From positions 471,752-535,751 of the forward strand of contig CAXAMN010008446.1 in assembly GCA_963970005.1 (NCBI GenBank): a DNA stretch of 64,000 nt, read 5' to 3'. Made by a program: the position numbers and the translations under genes. Below are positions 1 to 13,200 of the stretch, piece by piece. This DNA is from Durusdinium trenchii (Eukaryota > Sar > Dinophyceae > Suessiales > Symbiodiniaceae). Each line of letters starts with the position of its first letter. Within the stretch, counting starts at the first letter, position 1. The notes under the pieces were generated by a model that saw nothing but the letters and a program-made list of their open reading frames with translations, was not told the origin of the DNA and did not search any database.

Positions 1-1231
1 CAAATTTTTGTAAAGATCCAAAACTTTGTAAACACTTTGTAGGAAGTTTGTTTGAAGACCTGCGAAAGCTGTTCAAGAAGAGCTGATCTTTGGATTAGTG
101 AGACTGCTTACATTTTTTTGTTAAAAAAACGGCATTTGGTGCTTACGCTTTGGGAATTTGTGACTGATGGCTGTAGTGTTTCAGGGTATTGAGGGTGAGA
201 AGAAGGGTCGAATGGTTATTGGTTGTGCAAGTGTTTTAAGACTTGGCCACGGAAACACCAAAACACTTCTTTCATTTTTTCCAAATAACATTGGTGCAAA
301 ACACTTCTTGCGAGCAAAAGCACTAAACTCAAGCAACTTAACATGGTAGGTCGTCTTTCACGAGCACATCAGAGCCCCTTAGCCATCATTAAGTCCTGAC
401 CTTGGCAGGGAAAACAGTTGCTGGTACTGCGGAGCATGCAACTGGATGCATGTCCCAATCCTGTGTCTAAAGTGCGACTGGAGTTCAGGCTGCCCATGTG
501 GCTCCTGTGCTTCAAAACATAAATTGCACTTTTATTGCCTGCCACCTTCCATTTGGGGTCACCTGGCGAGAAGCCCCTACACTATACTCATGGACCTCCA
601 CCGGGTGCCCAACAGGAAGATCCGGCAATAATGCAAAATCTATAGTATCTGGATTGCTTGGTAGTTTCTCCCCCATCTGATCAATAGGAAAGCAGGCGGA
701 TTCCAGGGCCAATGGCCTAATTGGTGGGCATTCCAACATGTCATACAACCAAACACCCAAGCACTCCAAGTATACCTCCTTTTGGGATTGGTTTCAGTGG
801 TCTCAATACCTTTTGAGATGGTACTTGGAGTCCTAGGGCCCTAGTACCCCCAGCTCCGTAATGAGCCCCTTCCACACCACCAGAAAGTGGGGTCCAAAAC
901 CCACAAACACAAAAACCACCAAACCAAATTCATCCGCGTGAAAACTCACAGCGTCATGATATGATAATATGTGATGCAATTCATTCAATGTCACAGCACG
1001 GTCCCCAAGGTCTCCAAGAAATTCTTAATAGAGCAACCCAGACCATCGATGGGACTGGAACAGTCACTTAATCGGAGTCCCTTTCATGAAATCATACGAA
1101 ACCACCCAAAAAAGGCCCCTCACGGTCGCCATGCGGATCCACGTTTCTGTGGGTTACTTGATGTGTTACTTGCTTGTCATGGGGGCTCGACGACGTCATG
1201 GGTTAGCTCACGCCCCAAGTAGGCCGGGCGC
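1..1231. other. No exon recognised; probable PKG intron
   Basis: No minus-strand segment continuing the CNB cassette was found. It contains one foldback element (762-846). It probably belongs to the intron after the exon ending at 1232. Confidence 0.4.
762..846. repeat. Foldback (MITE-like) element, family 2, copy 1
   Basis: Imperfect inverted arms, ctccaag-tatacctcc against ggtacttggag, flank a core with aataccttttgaga. The same arms and core occur at 15931 and 17243. Confidence 0.55.
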
Positions 1232-1285
1232 CTTCTCTCCGAAGTAGGGGGCTTTGTCCGCCGTGGCCTTCAAGCTGGCGACTTC
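1232..1285 (-). CDS. PKG exon: CNB domain 3, before the cassette
   Basis: Reads EVASLKATADKAPYFGEK, 18 codons, with an AAG|GC donor. YFGEK is the start of the third phosphate-binding cassette, whose remainder I could not find in the window. Confidence 0.8.
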
Positions 1286-4200
1286 CTGGCGCGACCACCG
1301 GTCCTCACTGGTCCACACCGGTCCACACCACTCCGCCATGAGCCGCTGGAGTCGGGATGGCCCCCAAATGCCGCGGGTGGTTCGGAGCTGATCCAAAGGC
1401 CGAAAAAAGACACACGGAGTTCGGGGAGGAGTCTGGAACACTTGAATTGGACCGAAGTAGAAACACTCCATATATATATATAGCTGACATACTAGTTCCA
1501 CCGGATAAATACAAAATAGCCCAAATAGACCAAACACCATGCCTTATGGTCTCATGGAGTGTATTTAGAGTAGCTCGCCTTGCCATCCTTGATCACGTTC
1601 ACCGAGCCCTCGATGAGCAAGAAGAACTGTGTGCCCACTTCCTAGGGCCGGATTTTCAGTATTGATGCTGGCGCGCCTGGCTAGCCTCTTCGTTTCCGGA
1701 GGATATCATGAGCGGACACTGTCTGGGCCCATCTTCACTGTAACGGCCTCTATGAAAACAGTGCAGGATTGGAAGGAAGGAGAATTGTTTGTCAGAGTCA
1801 TGCAGTAGGCTTAAGTACTTGGCTCTCCATCGAGTCTCCATCTATCACAGTAACTGTGGCCCTGCCGAATGACTCCAAAGCGACTTTGGTTGGGAGGGTC
1901 GGCTTGTGCCGCTGCCTTCTACAATCACGGATGTGGCACCTAGCCAACTGAAATCTCACCAACTCCAAGTAACTCCCTGCTCGAAAATGGTCTCATCCTT
2001 GCTGAAGGTCATCTCGAGCATGGCCATGGCGAGCTCCTCAACGGGCCCGAAAAGGGCTCGGCCACACCATTAAACCCATGAAAGCCTGGACTGATTGCAG
2101 AAAGATATGCCAGTGAACTCCCTCACGAGTGGTTGAATCAGGAGATATCAGGAGTATGGTAGAAATACAGTACGTCGAACATACATCCCAAATCAATTCC
2201 TTTCCCTCAAGGCAAACCTGGGGTGCACCCATGGCGGGTGACCGTGAGCAGAAACGATGCTCAGCGAAGGCATCTTGTCCGGATTCTTAGTGCTCTTTGA
2301 CCGCTGGAGCATCTTTCATCTCCAGTCCCCAGCGCTCCTTCTTCTCAGAATCCTTGAGGGCTGCTTCGAACCTCAGCCATTGGACGCTGGGAAACAAGAT
2401 CATCCAAAGTTGGCTCGTGAAATCGAATCTTGAGGGTACCTCTCCCCTGCCCTCGGCTTGCTCGAGAAACAGCATCACACTGTGCACAAAAAGTGCTGCT
2501 TAAGCACACTTCAATCCGGATCTTCCTTGGGATTTGTCTTTCGATTTGTCGCCTGAGATTGGACCTTCCTAGGACCTTCTCGCTGTGCTTCATCTTCTGC
2601 GCCTCCTTCGACAAATCAACTCCATAGCTCAACCGTCTCACTTCATTCCAACAGCAACCTGTCCGGAAAAAAGAACACAAACAACCAGCAGTCACAAAGG
2701 GGTGCGATCCATGGAGGTTAGGTGTGCCCATTATCCACTCACTTGGGGACCAAACACCACCTGTTTGTGACTCCTGGAAAACGGTTAACCTGGCACAGGA
2801 GATCTCAGAGGAATTACACTTGGTGCCTGACTCACCCAAGTGCCTGACGCAAGGCCCAGGGTGGCACCGAATCGGTGTCAAGTGGCACTTCGCAGCGACC
2901 GACGTAGTTGAGATTCTGCTTGGTCTCTTCTTCGTTGGCCTTCAGCAAGATCTCCTGCTTTCTGACCGGAGCAAAAGAAGGAACCACCACCACCACCAGC
3001 GGAACCAGGAACCCCGAACGTGCAAAAAGGCGGGTGCCAGGAATGAGATGACATGATAGGCAATGGAATCCTTTTCCTCAATGCTGGCTGCAATCGCCGC
3101 ACAAATCATATCCTGCAACACTGTAATATAACGTTCCTTCCTGCTGTCCTTTCATCCTAAGATGTCCATCTGTTTTTACGGAGTTGTAGAGGTCCTCAAC
3201 CTACGGACCTACGCTTCACATTCCGGCCAGAATCACGGTCCAGTCCTTGAACTGATGTCGTGCAGTCACGAAAACCACGGATTTCTCCGTGGCAGTGATG
3301 GTCGCTGCCTCAGTGAGGCCAGGAGGTCCGCCAGGTCCGCCAGTGCCCCTCCTGTTGATTCGGACTTCGGTCCCCACTGCTCGACTGGGCAAGAAGCGCG
3401 AAACACGAAGGATGCATCTCTTCGGTGTGTGGTACATGCGGTGTCTCCCTGGGTTCCGAGGCTTCACACCCACAGAAGCTGAGACATTCAGGGTTGTTCA
3501 TGGGCCCCATGGGCTGACACATGCGTGCGCTTTCTGAACATTCGCCCTCAACAGGGCGAACTGTTCTCCATGTCCAGGCCACGCGTGGGGCAAAGTACAG
3601 CAGGGCCAATTCTCCAAAGCTGCCGCCCGCCTCAGGTCCAAACCGTGCAACACACATGGCCGCCGCTTCGTGCACGAACACGTAGAATAAGCGGGCTGCG
3701 AGCTAGTGCGGGGTGCCCGCTGCCAAGACTCCAAGACTATTTTTTGGGAGACCCGACGGAAAGAAAAAAAGGTTCAGGTCTTGCCAAAATCCAAGCAACG
3801 GACACGGTCAGTCTGGAAGATATATATACTAAAAGAAATCAAACTATTCAATCAATTAATTGAACATAATTATGTTAACACATTCTCATCGAACATGTGC
3901 ACGACACTGACATAGAATTGGTACAGAACGCCTCCGAAACAAAAACAAAAAACACCTAAAAACTGCTTCTGTTCTGCGCCTCCACCGTGCCCAGCTGTGC
4001 GGTCGCCGCATCCTCGGCACCTGAGTGAGACACCCGTGGAGGAACTTCGCGCCAAGCCGCGCCCACGACGTGGCATAGCAAGGAGGACCATGAAATCTGT
4101 ATACTGTAGATCAGTGGTGAATGTTAACCTAAGAGCCCTTGTTACGAGTATATAGCTTCTAGCTACTAGTAGTAATGGCCTCCAACCTAGTAGCAAAGGG

Positions 4201-7200
4201 AGGGGGGGTGGTTTCATACATTTCTGCTAATGTATGCAAATGGGGGGGAGCAAACGGGTGGTTTTCGCTCCACGTAGCCATGATTATTTCGAGTGCTGAG
4301 TCTCTCCCTGAAACTCATCTGGAACAGTTCGGCCAAAAATGGCCCCTGAATATGTCTTTCTCTACCAACACGGGGCGCCAGTTTCCATGATTCTCTGTTT
4401 GTAGAGGAAAAGGGTCTTCCAGGGCCCTGCTCAGTTTCCATGATTCTCTGAGGGAGATTTCTATGCTTCCAAGACGTCTGGGTGGATTGCAGAATGTAAC
4501 TTGGTGCGTTGGAACGTGTGAAGACACCATCCCAGTGATGGACTCGGAAGCTGAACGCGTTAGAACCGGGGCGTTTGCGGAAAAAAAACATGCTTCGGCA
4601 TCATCATGATGGCGTTTCTGCACTTCAGCCCCATGACTTCCCAAAAAAAGTCCCCAAAGCTTACCATCCCAGCCGATCCCGCGCCGCGGGTACCGCTGCG
4701 TGGCAGGGCACTTTGACCCTCTTTGGTGTCCTCGGCCTTGGACACAGCGAAGCTGCCGGACTGCACCACATAGAAATAGTCCGCCTCGTGGCATGGCATG
4801 ACGTACAGTCGAGCATGGCCCATCCCTCAGCTGTTTAGAGTCGGGAGAGGGGGTACTTGATCACATTTGATCCTGGAAAATCCGACACAACTAATGTTTT
4901 TGAAGATTGACTACTTAAACTTGTGAACATGTCATGTCACGTCAACCCCTTTTGCTGACATTTCACCCAGAGTAAAAGCTATAAATTAACAGTTACACTC
5001 TGACTATCTCTAACTCACTCACATGGAAATGAACAATGCTCCCTTGGAACAAAAACACTTTCCTTGACGAACGGGAGTGGAACTCCACCTCCATGATTTG
5101 AACCACCTCCACGTTCCTCGGAGGACTCCAGGACCAGCACCGCACCGACCCGGTGACCGTCGGATGCACGTCCTTCCGATTGGCACCTGGAGGTCGTTTT
5201 GCTTGATCAAGGCAGTGCCTGCGGGACGAAAGACCGGTACGGAACCGGCGGAGTTCACGTTACGTCAGCTGCCCAGTTTGGACCACATGTTGAGATTCAC
5301 AGACCACATGGAGGTGGATATGGACCCCTACAAGTCCAAAGACCCAGTAAAACCTGGTCTTTTACCTCCTTAAGTATTGGTTTTGCATGACCATCTCCAG
5401 TAAAATGAGGTCCTTGACTTGTAGGGGATGGTGGATGGTGGAGTAGTATGTGGAGTGGATGTTCACAGTTCCCACCAGCGACATGGTCATCGTTCGATGC
5501 TTCACTGGTGGCTTGGCTCGTGGTGCAGTGAACCAGCGATGTCGCTGGATACAGCAGGGTCGGTGGGTCAATGAATGGAACATCCCATATCTAAAGGCCT
5601 CTATATACTACTTGTAACACGATTATCTTATACTGCATCATCTGCGGAAACCCTAGTGCTCTCTGACCCAATGTGTAATAGCCGAGGTCCTCCAAAAGTG
5701 TATACTGTAATTGATACGAGTATTGCTTGATTCAAGAATATTCAAGATGCTTCGCCCGATGACCTTTTCTCGACCTGATGGTAGATGTCGCCCACTCCCT
5801 GTCCCTCCCTCCATCCCTCCCTCCCGGGCGATCAAATTTGGATGCCTTGCGGAACCTCCTCTTTCCACATCACGTCGCACATGGCCTTCATGCGGCCCTG
5901 GGAGAGCAGTAGCACTCGTGCGTTCGTGGTGCACACGAAGCAAAGTTCCGGGAACCCAGCAAAGGGGCGCTGCTTTTTCCAGGGTTGAGCATGGAGATGC
6001 CTTCTGAAGGCATCTTCTCAACAAGACACACTTGAAAAAGTGAACATGTGGTTTACACTCCCTGGAACTAACATGGTTACGTGGATGGCATGGCCCCGTA
6101 AGGAAGACCATGAAATCCACTACAAACAGGTGGTTGTCCACTCTTCACAGGTGGCTCCAGTATCTTCAAGTGGATGTGCTGGATCTCCGCACCAGCTCTG
6201 GGCTCAGCTACGAATTTTATTGGAGGTCAAGTGAGTGGTGCAACCCCCGAAACAGGAGGATGCCCCTTGGAAGGTCATTCAAAGACCTCAAAGTTCCAAA
6301 AAAGCAGTTAAAAGCATGTAAAAACACGCGCATATCAATCACCCATGGATCCCAGGGCTGAAGTAAAGGCTGCCGGCGCCGTACATCCAGCACCCCCTCG
6401 CATCTCTGCGCAGAGCGCGCCTCGTCCAAATTGGCGATGGTGTTCAAGTTGGCGTTGGATTGCAAGGCCTTCTTGATCAGCCTCAGGTCATTCCACTCCG
6501 TCCCACCGCTGAAAAGAGATCTGAAGATCTGAAGGCTATCATCGGGGTTCTCACACTCGGGCTTGCACCTAGCTGCTGCTCATGGGTTGACTAATTACTC
6601 TCTGGACTATAGAGTGATACCGAAGATCAATTGCAAACTCTTGCTTGCTTGAGGTCAGCCTGGGCTCTGTCATCGACAGGATGCGTGGCTGCTCAATACA
6701 TGACCACAACCCATTGGTGCCAGGGTCTCCCTATTACACTAATGATTGAATTCAAACCGAAAAGGCACAGCCCAAACCACGGTGCCGACTTATACCGTTT
6801 TCGCGCCATCGCGATCGGTGCCCAAGTTGCGCGATGTCGCCATCAGACTTTGCGCAGGGTGGCTTGACCTCAGCCTGAGTGGACCATGGAATTTCTGGCT
6901 GGAGGATGTTTGGAAGATATGGTTCTGACCCGTGTTGTGTGACCTGCTTATCCTGCTTCTTCAATTTCACCCAACTTGATCCTGGAGTGAGAAGTTCAGT
7001 CAGGGACTCCCAAAACACGTCACGAACTGAAGCCAGGGAGAAACAAAAAACAGTGATCCAGCAGTCACGTTCGACTATAGGTGCTATCCATATGAGCTTA
7101 GTCGGGGTGCCCAGAAGTCACATCCACTCACGTGCTCTGGGACGAGCCACACCACACCACACCACCCCAGACAGCTCTGTGACTGGATCACCTCACCGTT

Positions 7201-10200
7201 GCTACACGTGCTCTGCGTTGCTCTCGGTGTTCATCTTCAAATCCACGGTCACTGGACCGTCACGGTTGGACCGGCCGGTTCACTCTCTCCCACCCCGCCG
7301 ACTCTCCACCCGACGGACTCGACGTTCTCGGACCGCACCTGCACGGCAGCGCCTCCGCCCACGGCGCCACGCTTGGCGAACTCCAACTTGTCCTGAAGAC
7401 CAAGGCCTCGGGCGATGCCGAGGAAGCTCGGTCATGGTCATGCGAAAGCTCACTATTTTAGGGGTCCAGGGGGTCCGAAGACTCTTATAAAGAAGGGTCC
7501 AGGGGTGGCGATACTGGTGGCGATGGGATCACATGTGGGGTCTCAGACCCTCGAAGGTCCAGTCCCAAGGTCCGGCCCGACCGGCACATCCATCGCTACT
7601 CCATCGCTACGATCTCATGGAAGCGGCGACTGTCAACGTTGCGGCGAGATGCGGCGAGAAGCAACGTGGCCTCCAGCGATCAAGAAAACACAGGTATCTT
7701 GGACTTGCAGCTCCCAGAAACTAGCTGATTGGTTTGGGGGTTTAACCAGGTTTCTGGGGATTTCACCAGGTTTCTGGTATTCACCAGGTTTGGGGATTTA
7801 ACCATAGGGGTTGAAATATACAAAAAAAACCGCCTGATCAGCAAAACCAAATAAAACCAGGACTTACTTCCCTACTTCTTCAGTGGTTCAACCTGGAGGT
7901 CTTCTCTTCCAAACATTGTCTGTCTTTCCATGATGCGGTGGGCAATGCTGGATATGTGAGCAGCCCGATAAGAGTGATGATAGAGTTGAGAAGTCCTGCA
8001 ATACCGCGATGGCAGCTATGATCCAGGGCTTTGTTTCATCAGGTTCCAGAATAGGCCAATAGTGACCCAACAGCAATGAGCCTTTGTGTCTTCAATTCCA
8101 AGTGGCTCATGAAGGACTGGCGCGTGATCTTCAAGGTAATGACCTTGCTGCGATAGGTGGCAAAACTGGCCGCTTGGCATGCATGAGGTGCTGCTGGGCT
8201 ACAGGCAAATCGTTGGACATCTGTCGGGCGGTTGGCTGAACCCTTCAAGACTAGCTAATCCACTAATCCTACAAGTATCCCGATTCCGATGCTGATACAG
8301 TAGTTGAACTGAGTGGTGAAGATCGGCTAAACGTCTACTAGAGACTCCGAATTGCGAATAGAGTATCACTCAGCCTTGCAGCCCAGCATAATTGGGTGTT
8401 GCGGACGTCACATGAGCATACATCCCATTCTCCTGGTTGTACTAGGACCCAAACACCTCAGCAGCACCTGTGCATTGGGTCCTTGATACAAGGGATGTCA
8501 AACGCACCTTGGGGTTCCAGGTATGTCCTTGGGGCTCCAGGTATGTTGTCATCAGCATACATCCCAATCACCTCTTTGTCCCACAAGGGATGTCAACCGC
8601 AGGATTCTGGGCCTCCAGGTGCCATGACCCGCATCTCCAACCCCTCAAGCTTGCTTGCCTGGTTCCCCCCGGTCTAGACCCGCGGGTGTTTTTGGACCCA
8701 GGTCCACCGCGCCCGGGTGCGGAGGCGGAGGGTGGGCGCGGACGGTGGTTTTCGCGCCTGGGAATTGGCTTTGATGGTGGCGTTGCGGGGCTCGTTGCGC
8801 AACAAAGCGTTCTCACCTCGGAGAGTGGAGCGTTTGTGGTCGGTGACAGGGGTCTTGCGGAGGTGAGTGGTCGGTGCTGAAGGGTCTTGAAAGGAAGCCC
8901 CAAGAAAGCCCCCCCAAGAAAGACTTTGGACGGTTGCGTCATGTTGAGTCTTGCATCACTTGCATGGGTAAGTGCTCCGCAAAAGGAGCTTCGGCCTGCT
9001 GGGTCCTGAGGCCTACTGGATCCTGAGGTCCAGGTATCACCGTTCCACGTAACAACAAAGGTGTCTCACGGAAGCTTCTCGCGTGATAAAACAACAGGGA
9101 GACCGCCAACATGGACGATGTTCTTTTCACCAACATGCCACGGGCAAGAAGGGAGGCATGACTCATGGAGGGAAAGTCCGTATGTATACGTACTAAATAG
9201 AAGTGACGCCTGAAGCATAATGCGTCTTCGTATTCCCTGATTATGAGCACGATCTTGAACACGTGGCCTGTGTATGGCAGTGTGCATTCGCATGGATTTC
9301 TGTGGGTTTGGGAAGAGGATGCAAGCAAAGGGGAGTCACAGGAGAGCTTTCGGTAGTGCTAGGGCTGCCAGGAGAAGGACACATCCCCCATCATCCGCAT
9401 ATAAACAGGAGGGTTTTCGGTAGTGCTAGGGCTGTGCTTGGAAAAGAACATCCCACCAACATCACCCCACGCATCTTCAGCCCATTTCAGTCAGGTCACC
9501 AAAGTAGTCACCGGCTTTCAAAGATGCCACCTGAGCAGCCAAAGTAAGTCACCGGTTCTGGCGGCTTTTTCTGGGGCCATGTTTGCTTCGTGTCTTTTTT
9601 CATGACACCCCGTGTTTCCGTGAAGGTTGGGAAGCTGGACGGGCTTCCAAACGGAAGCCAGTGGAGGTCAGGTCGATCCACGTCCACAGTATCCACACGT
9701 CGCTGACTTGGGATACTACTAGGATGCCAGGACTAAGGAACTCTCCTTGGACCGATATTCGATGAAGTCGATATTGGTGCAAGAGACAAGCAGGAGGGTT
9801 CAGCACGTAAATGTTCGACATGGCCCTCGGGTTTAGGGTACAGTACTACACTCCCTGGAAATAGATGGACGTGGAAAATGACCACTGACTTGGAAGACCA
9901 TGTTCCTCGTTAAACAGGGGGTTTTCCACTTCCAGGTTAGTTCCAGGGAGAGCAAGTCCAAAGGACTCTGGATAGGTCGCACTCCTCCCATGGCAAGAAA
10001 AAAGGGGTGCTCACATAGATCATCAAGAAAATCAACACCTTGGTAGGCAAGGGGCCCGCATCCTGGAATTCCGGCCAATTGCCATGTTGACTGAGACATA
10101 TCGGATTCCCTGTTAAAATGGTTGGATTTTAGTGAGTTTGTCTCATACTGATACTATTGATTACCTAATAATAAACTCCTTGCGCCCGTCCTTGAGCCCA

Positions 10201-13200
10201 CAAGACTTCTACCGGACCGTCCAGGAACAAAAAAACACATCACTAACCATACGTCATGTGGCCCTCACACAAATCTTATATAACAAGCATATAGTCTAGT
10301 CATCCACCCTCCAAACTAAACCAACGCTTGACCACCCGCTGATCACAACTAATCTCAGCAAAAAATGGTTCAAGAATCCGCACTTGAGAAGAAGCTCGAA
10401 AGAGCGTGCTTCAAACAAAATCACTGCACCAGCACCATGGAAAGGGTGGTGGAACCTGCACAATACACAGTCAAGGAGACAAGGGTGTCTAGAAACCACA
10501 CTTTCGGTGGCGCTGGCAAGTCTCAATCTTACCCTCTTGAAACCTTCCCTTGCATCAAGCACCCACATCAGCCGTTGAGTTGGGAGCCTTCTTGCCGTTG
10601 ATCTCCACATCAGCTGTGCCCTTCCTGCAAATGGGGAAAAACGCGATCCGAGATCGGCCGCCTATAGGAAAATCCGAAGAGAAGTAATGACGTAAAGGAT
10701 CAACCAAATTCAACCAGGATCACAGGATTGGGATCCTGTGGATGGAACAAATTGAATGCATAACAATCGAGCTTCATCATTCTGATTTTGGCTAAATGAA
10801 GATGGGCAGGTGAAATCTCGCCATGAAGTTCGGTAGTATGGTGTCTGGTTCTCTTGTGAACCACTTAACATAGACCCCGCCAAAATGTTCTCAGCGGAGC
10901 TGGGGGCTGCCTCTATCTTTCCAGCAGGTTTGCAAAAACATGAATCGCCACGACAAATTGACAAAGTGTTTTAGTTTATTTGTGCCCCAAAGCATACAGG
11001 AAGTATAGAGCCTAATTCTTGCTAAATTGGGTTCTGCCCTATAGTGATGTAATGAGAAATGCATCAATCAACGCAATCAAGAGGCTTCAAGGACCATATG
11101 GCACACATGGTCCTACCACTCCCTGTGCAGCCAAAAGGCTTGATCATGAAGAAGTCGTGGCCATCTTCTCCCTGTGTGATGATCGACTGTCCTGCGCGTG
11201 ATTTTCTCGGACTGGTGAATACCGTGTGAAAACAACCACCCGAGTAGAAGCGACATGGAGGTGTCAAGCTGCTTTTTGGAAGGACAATCTGGGATTGTTT
11301 CCGACAACCAACCCCTGCTCATAGCAAGATGGTGTGCTCTTATAGCCGCAAGGTTTGATCCTGTCAACCTAAAACTATATCTATATCTCGTATCGTGGAC
11401 TTTGAAGGAAAGGGTCCAATGCGCGAGTTCAATCATGGCACTGAGGTTCGGCCATGGTACGGCTTGAGCCACTTGGGGGTTCCTTTCCAATCAAAGGAGC
11501 TCCGCTGGTGTCCGCTCATGCTTCTCCATCTTCAGGCCTGTATTTCCAACCGGTTCTGTGGGCGACCTTTGGGATCCTAACCACACATCCTGCTTACCCA
11601 TGAGGAGCCTCCCTACTGACTGAACTGATTCCTCCCTTCCCTGCCTGGCTTGAATTCCACTTCAGTGGCCTGCTTGGCCAGGGCTGGCAACTCATCCTGG
11701 GAGGACAGACAGAACCAGCGGTCCGGTATATCACAGACTCGTCAGGAAGAACCAAACCCCAAACACTCCATGTATGGGGTGGTTTCAGGGGTCAATGTAG
11801 GTGTAAGATTTTTACATATGTGGAGTGTGTGGGACCTAGTCTGAACAAGGAATCACATGCTTATTGAGGCTGAGAATAAGCGTTGGCTCCATCTGGGAGT
11901 CATCTGGGTTTAGTTGAAATATGTTCAAATGCAGTGATGTTGGCAATCATTGAACAGCTTTCATTCCAACTCTGGACTCTGGCCCGGCTCTATTGATATA
12001 ATATACGTATACGAGTATCCACGGGCATCCTACCATGTCATCGTGAAACCTCTTGAACATCAAAGACTCAAAGACATCAAACATCTGTTGATGCAATCGC
12101 TTGAAGGAATTACAATAGTTTACACTCCCTTTAAACTCCCTTTAAATATCATGGAAGTGGACAACGGCCCCTTGAATGACCATTTTCCCAACCAACCAGT
12201 GGTTTTCCACTTCCATCACCATTGCAGGGAGCGCATGGGTACTTAATTTGATTGTTCGCAGGCACTTGGATGTGCAAAACGGTATATTGGTGGCCCAGGA
12301 CTGCTTGGGGTTCATGTTGTGTTCCCATGGCTTCAAATTAAAGAAGCCTCTCCGGTGGTTCAATAAAGTCCAACAGGTCCTCAAGCACGACTTCGGTCCA
12401 CTGAATGGGTTTCCAGAAAGACCTGCGAGCCACCCACACAGCAACCAAAAACACGTCGTCCTGTTCTGGGAGCCACCCACAACGGCCTACGAGCCACGCC
12501 AACATGACCCGATGCCACCCGAGATGCCTTGGGCAAACGCTTCAAGAGCTTGACCTTGCAAAGGAACCTCGGCCATGGTTCGATGGATCCATCCGAGGTG
12601 ACTGAGATCCATCCTCCGGTCACCATCTGGTTCCACTACAGCAAAATGGTGACCTAAGAACTAGGACAACTACCCTACGTATGCTTGTGAGCAGAACTAT
12701 AGCTAGATGCGCTACATATATCTATATACCCTATGTATGACCTGTGGCCTCCAAGGGCTTCCAACCATTGGAGCCTGGAAGGGGCTTCCAACAAACGAAC
12801 CTTCCTCTGGGGGAGATTCATTGAAACGTGTGGGGGGGGGGGGGAAAAATATATACGGTGTGATTAATCATTGCATATATTACAATATACTCCATTTGGA
12901 CCTGTGCTTTTGGCTCATAGGTTCTGTACACAATGCCAGCACAATTCAGGAACACTTGGAAACTTGGGAATTTCCGAGTTGGCATGTTGCAACCTCCCCA
13001 ACGGATATGCAAATCAAAACACATTAAACACACTACTGATTCACAACTGGGGGCCGTCCTTTCTTTGGATTGACAGAGGGTCATGTCGCCATGCCTGCAA
13101 TTTCACATGGTGAGTTTAATGGATCTATGCTGGTAAGGTTGGTGGACTCAAGATTCTTGGTTCTATCCTCAAACAGTGTTTGACTTTCTCATTTACAGCA

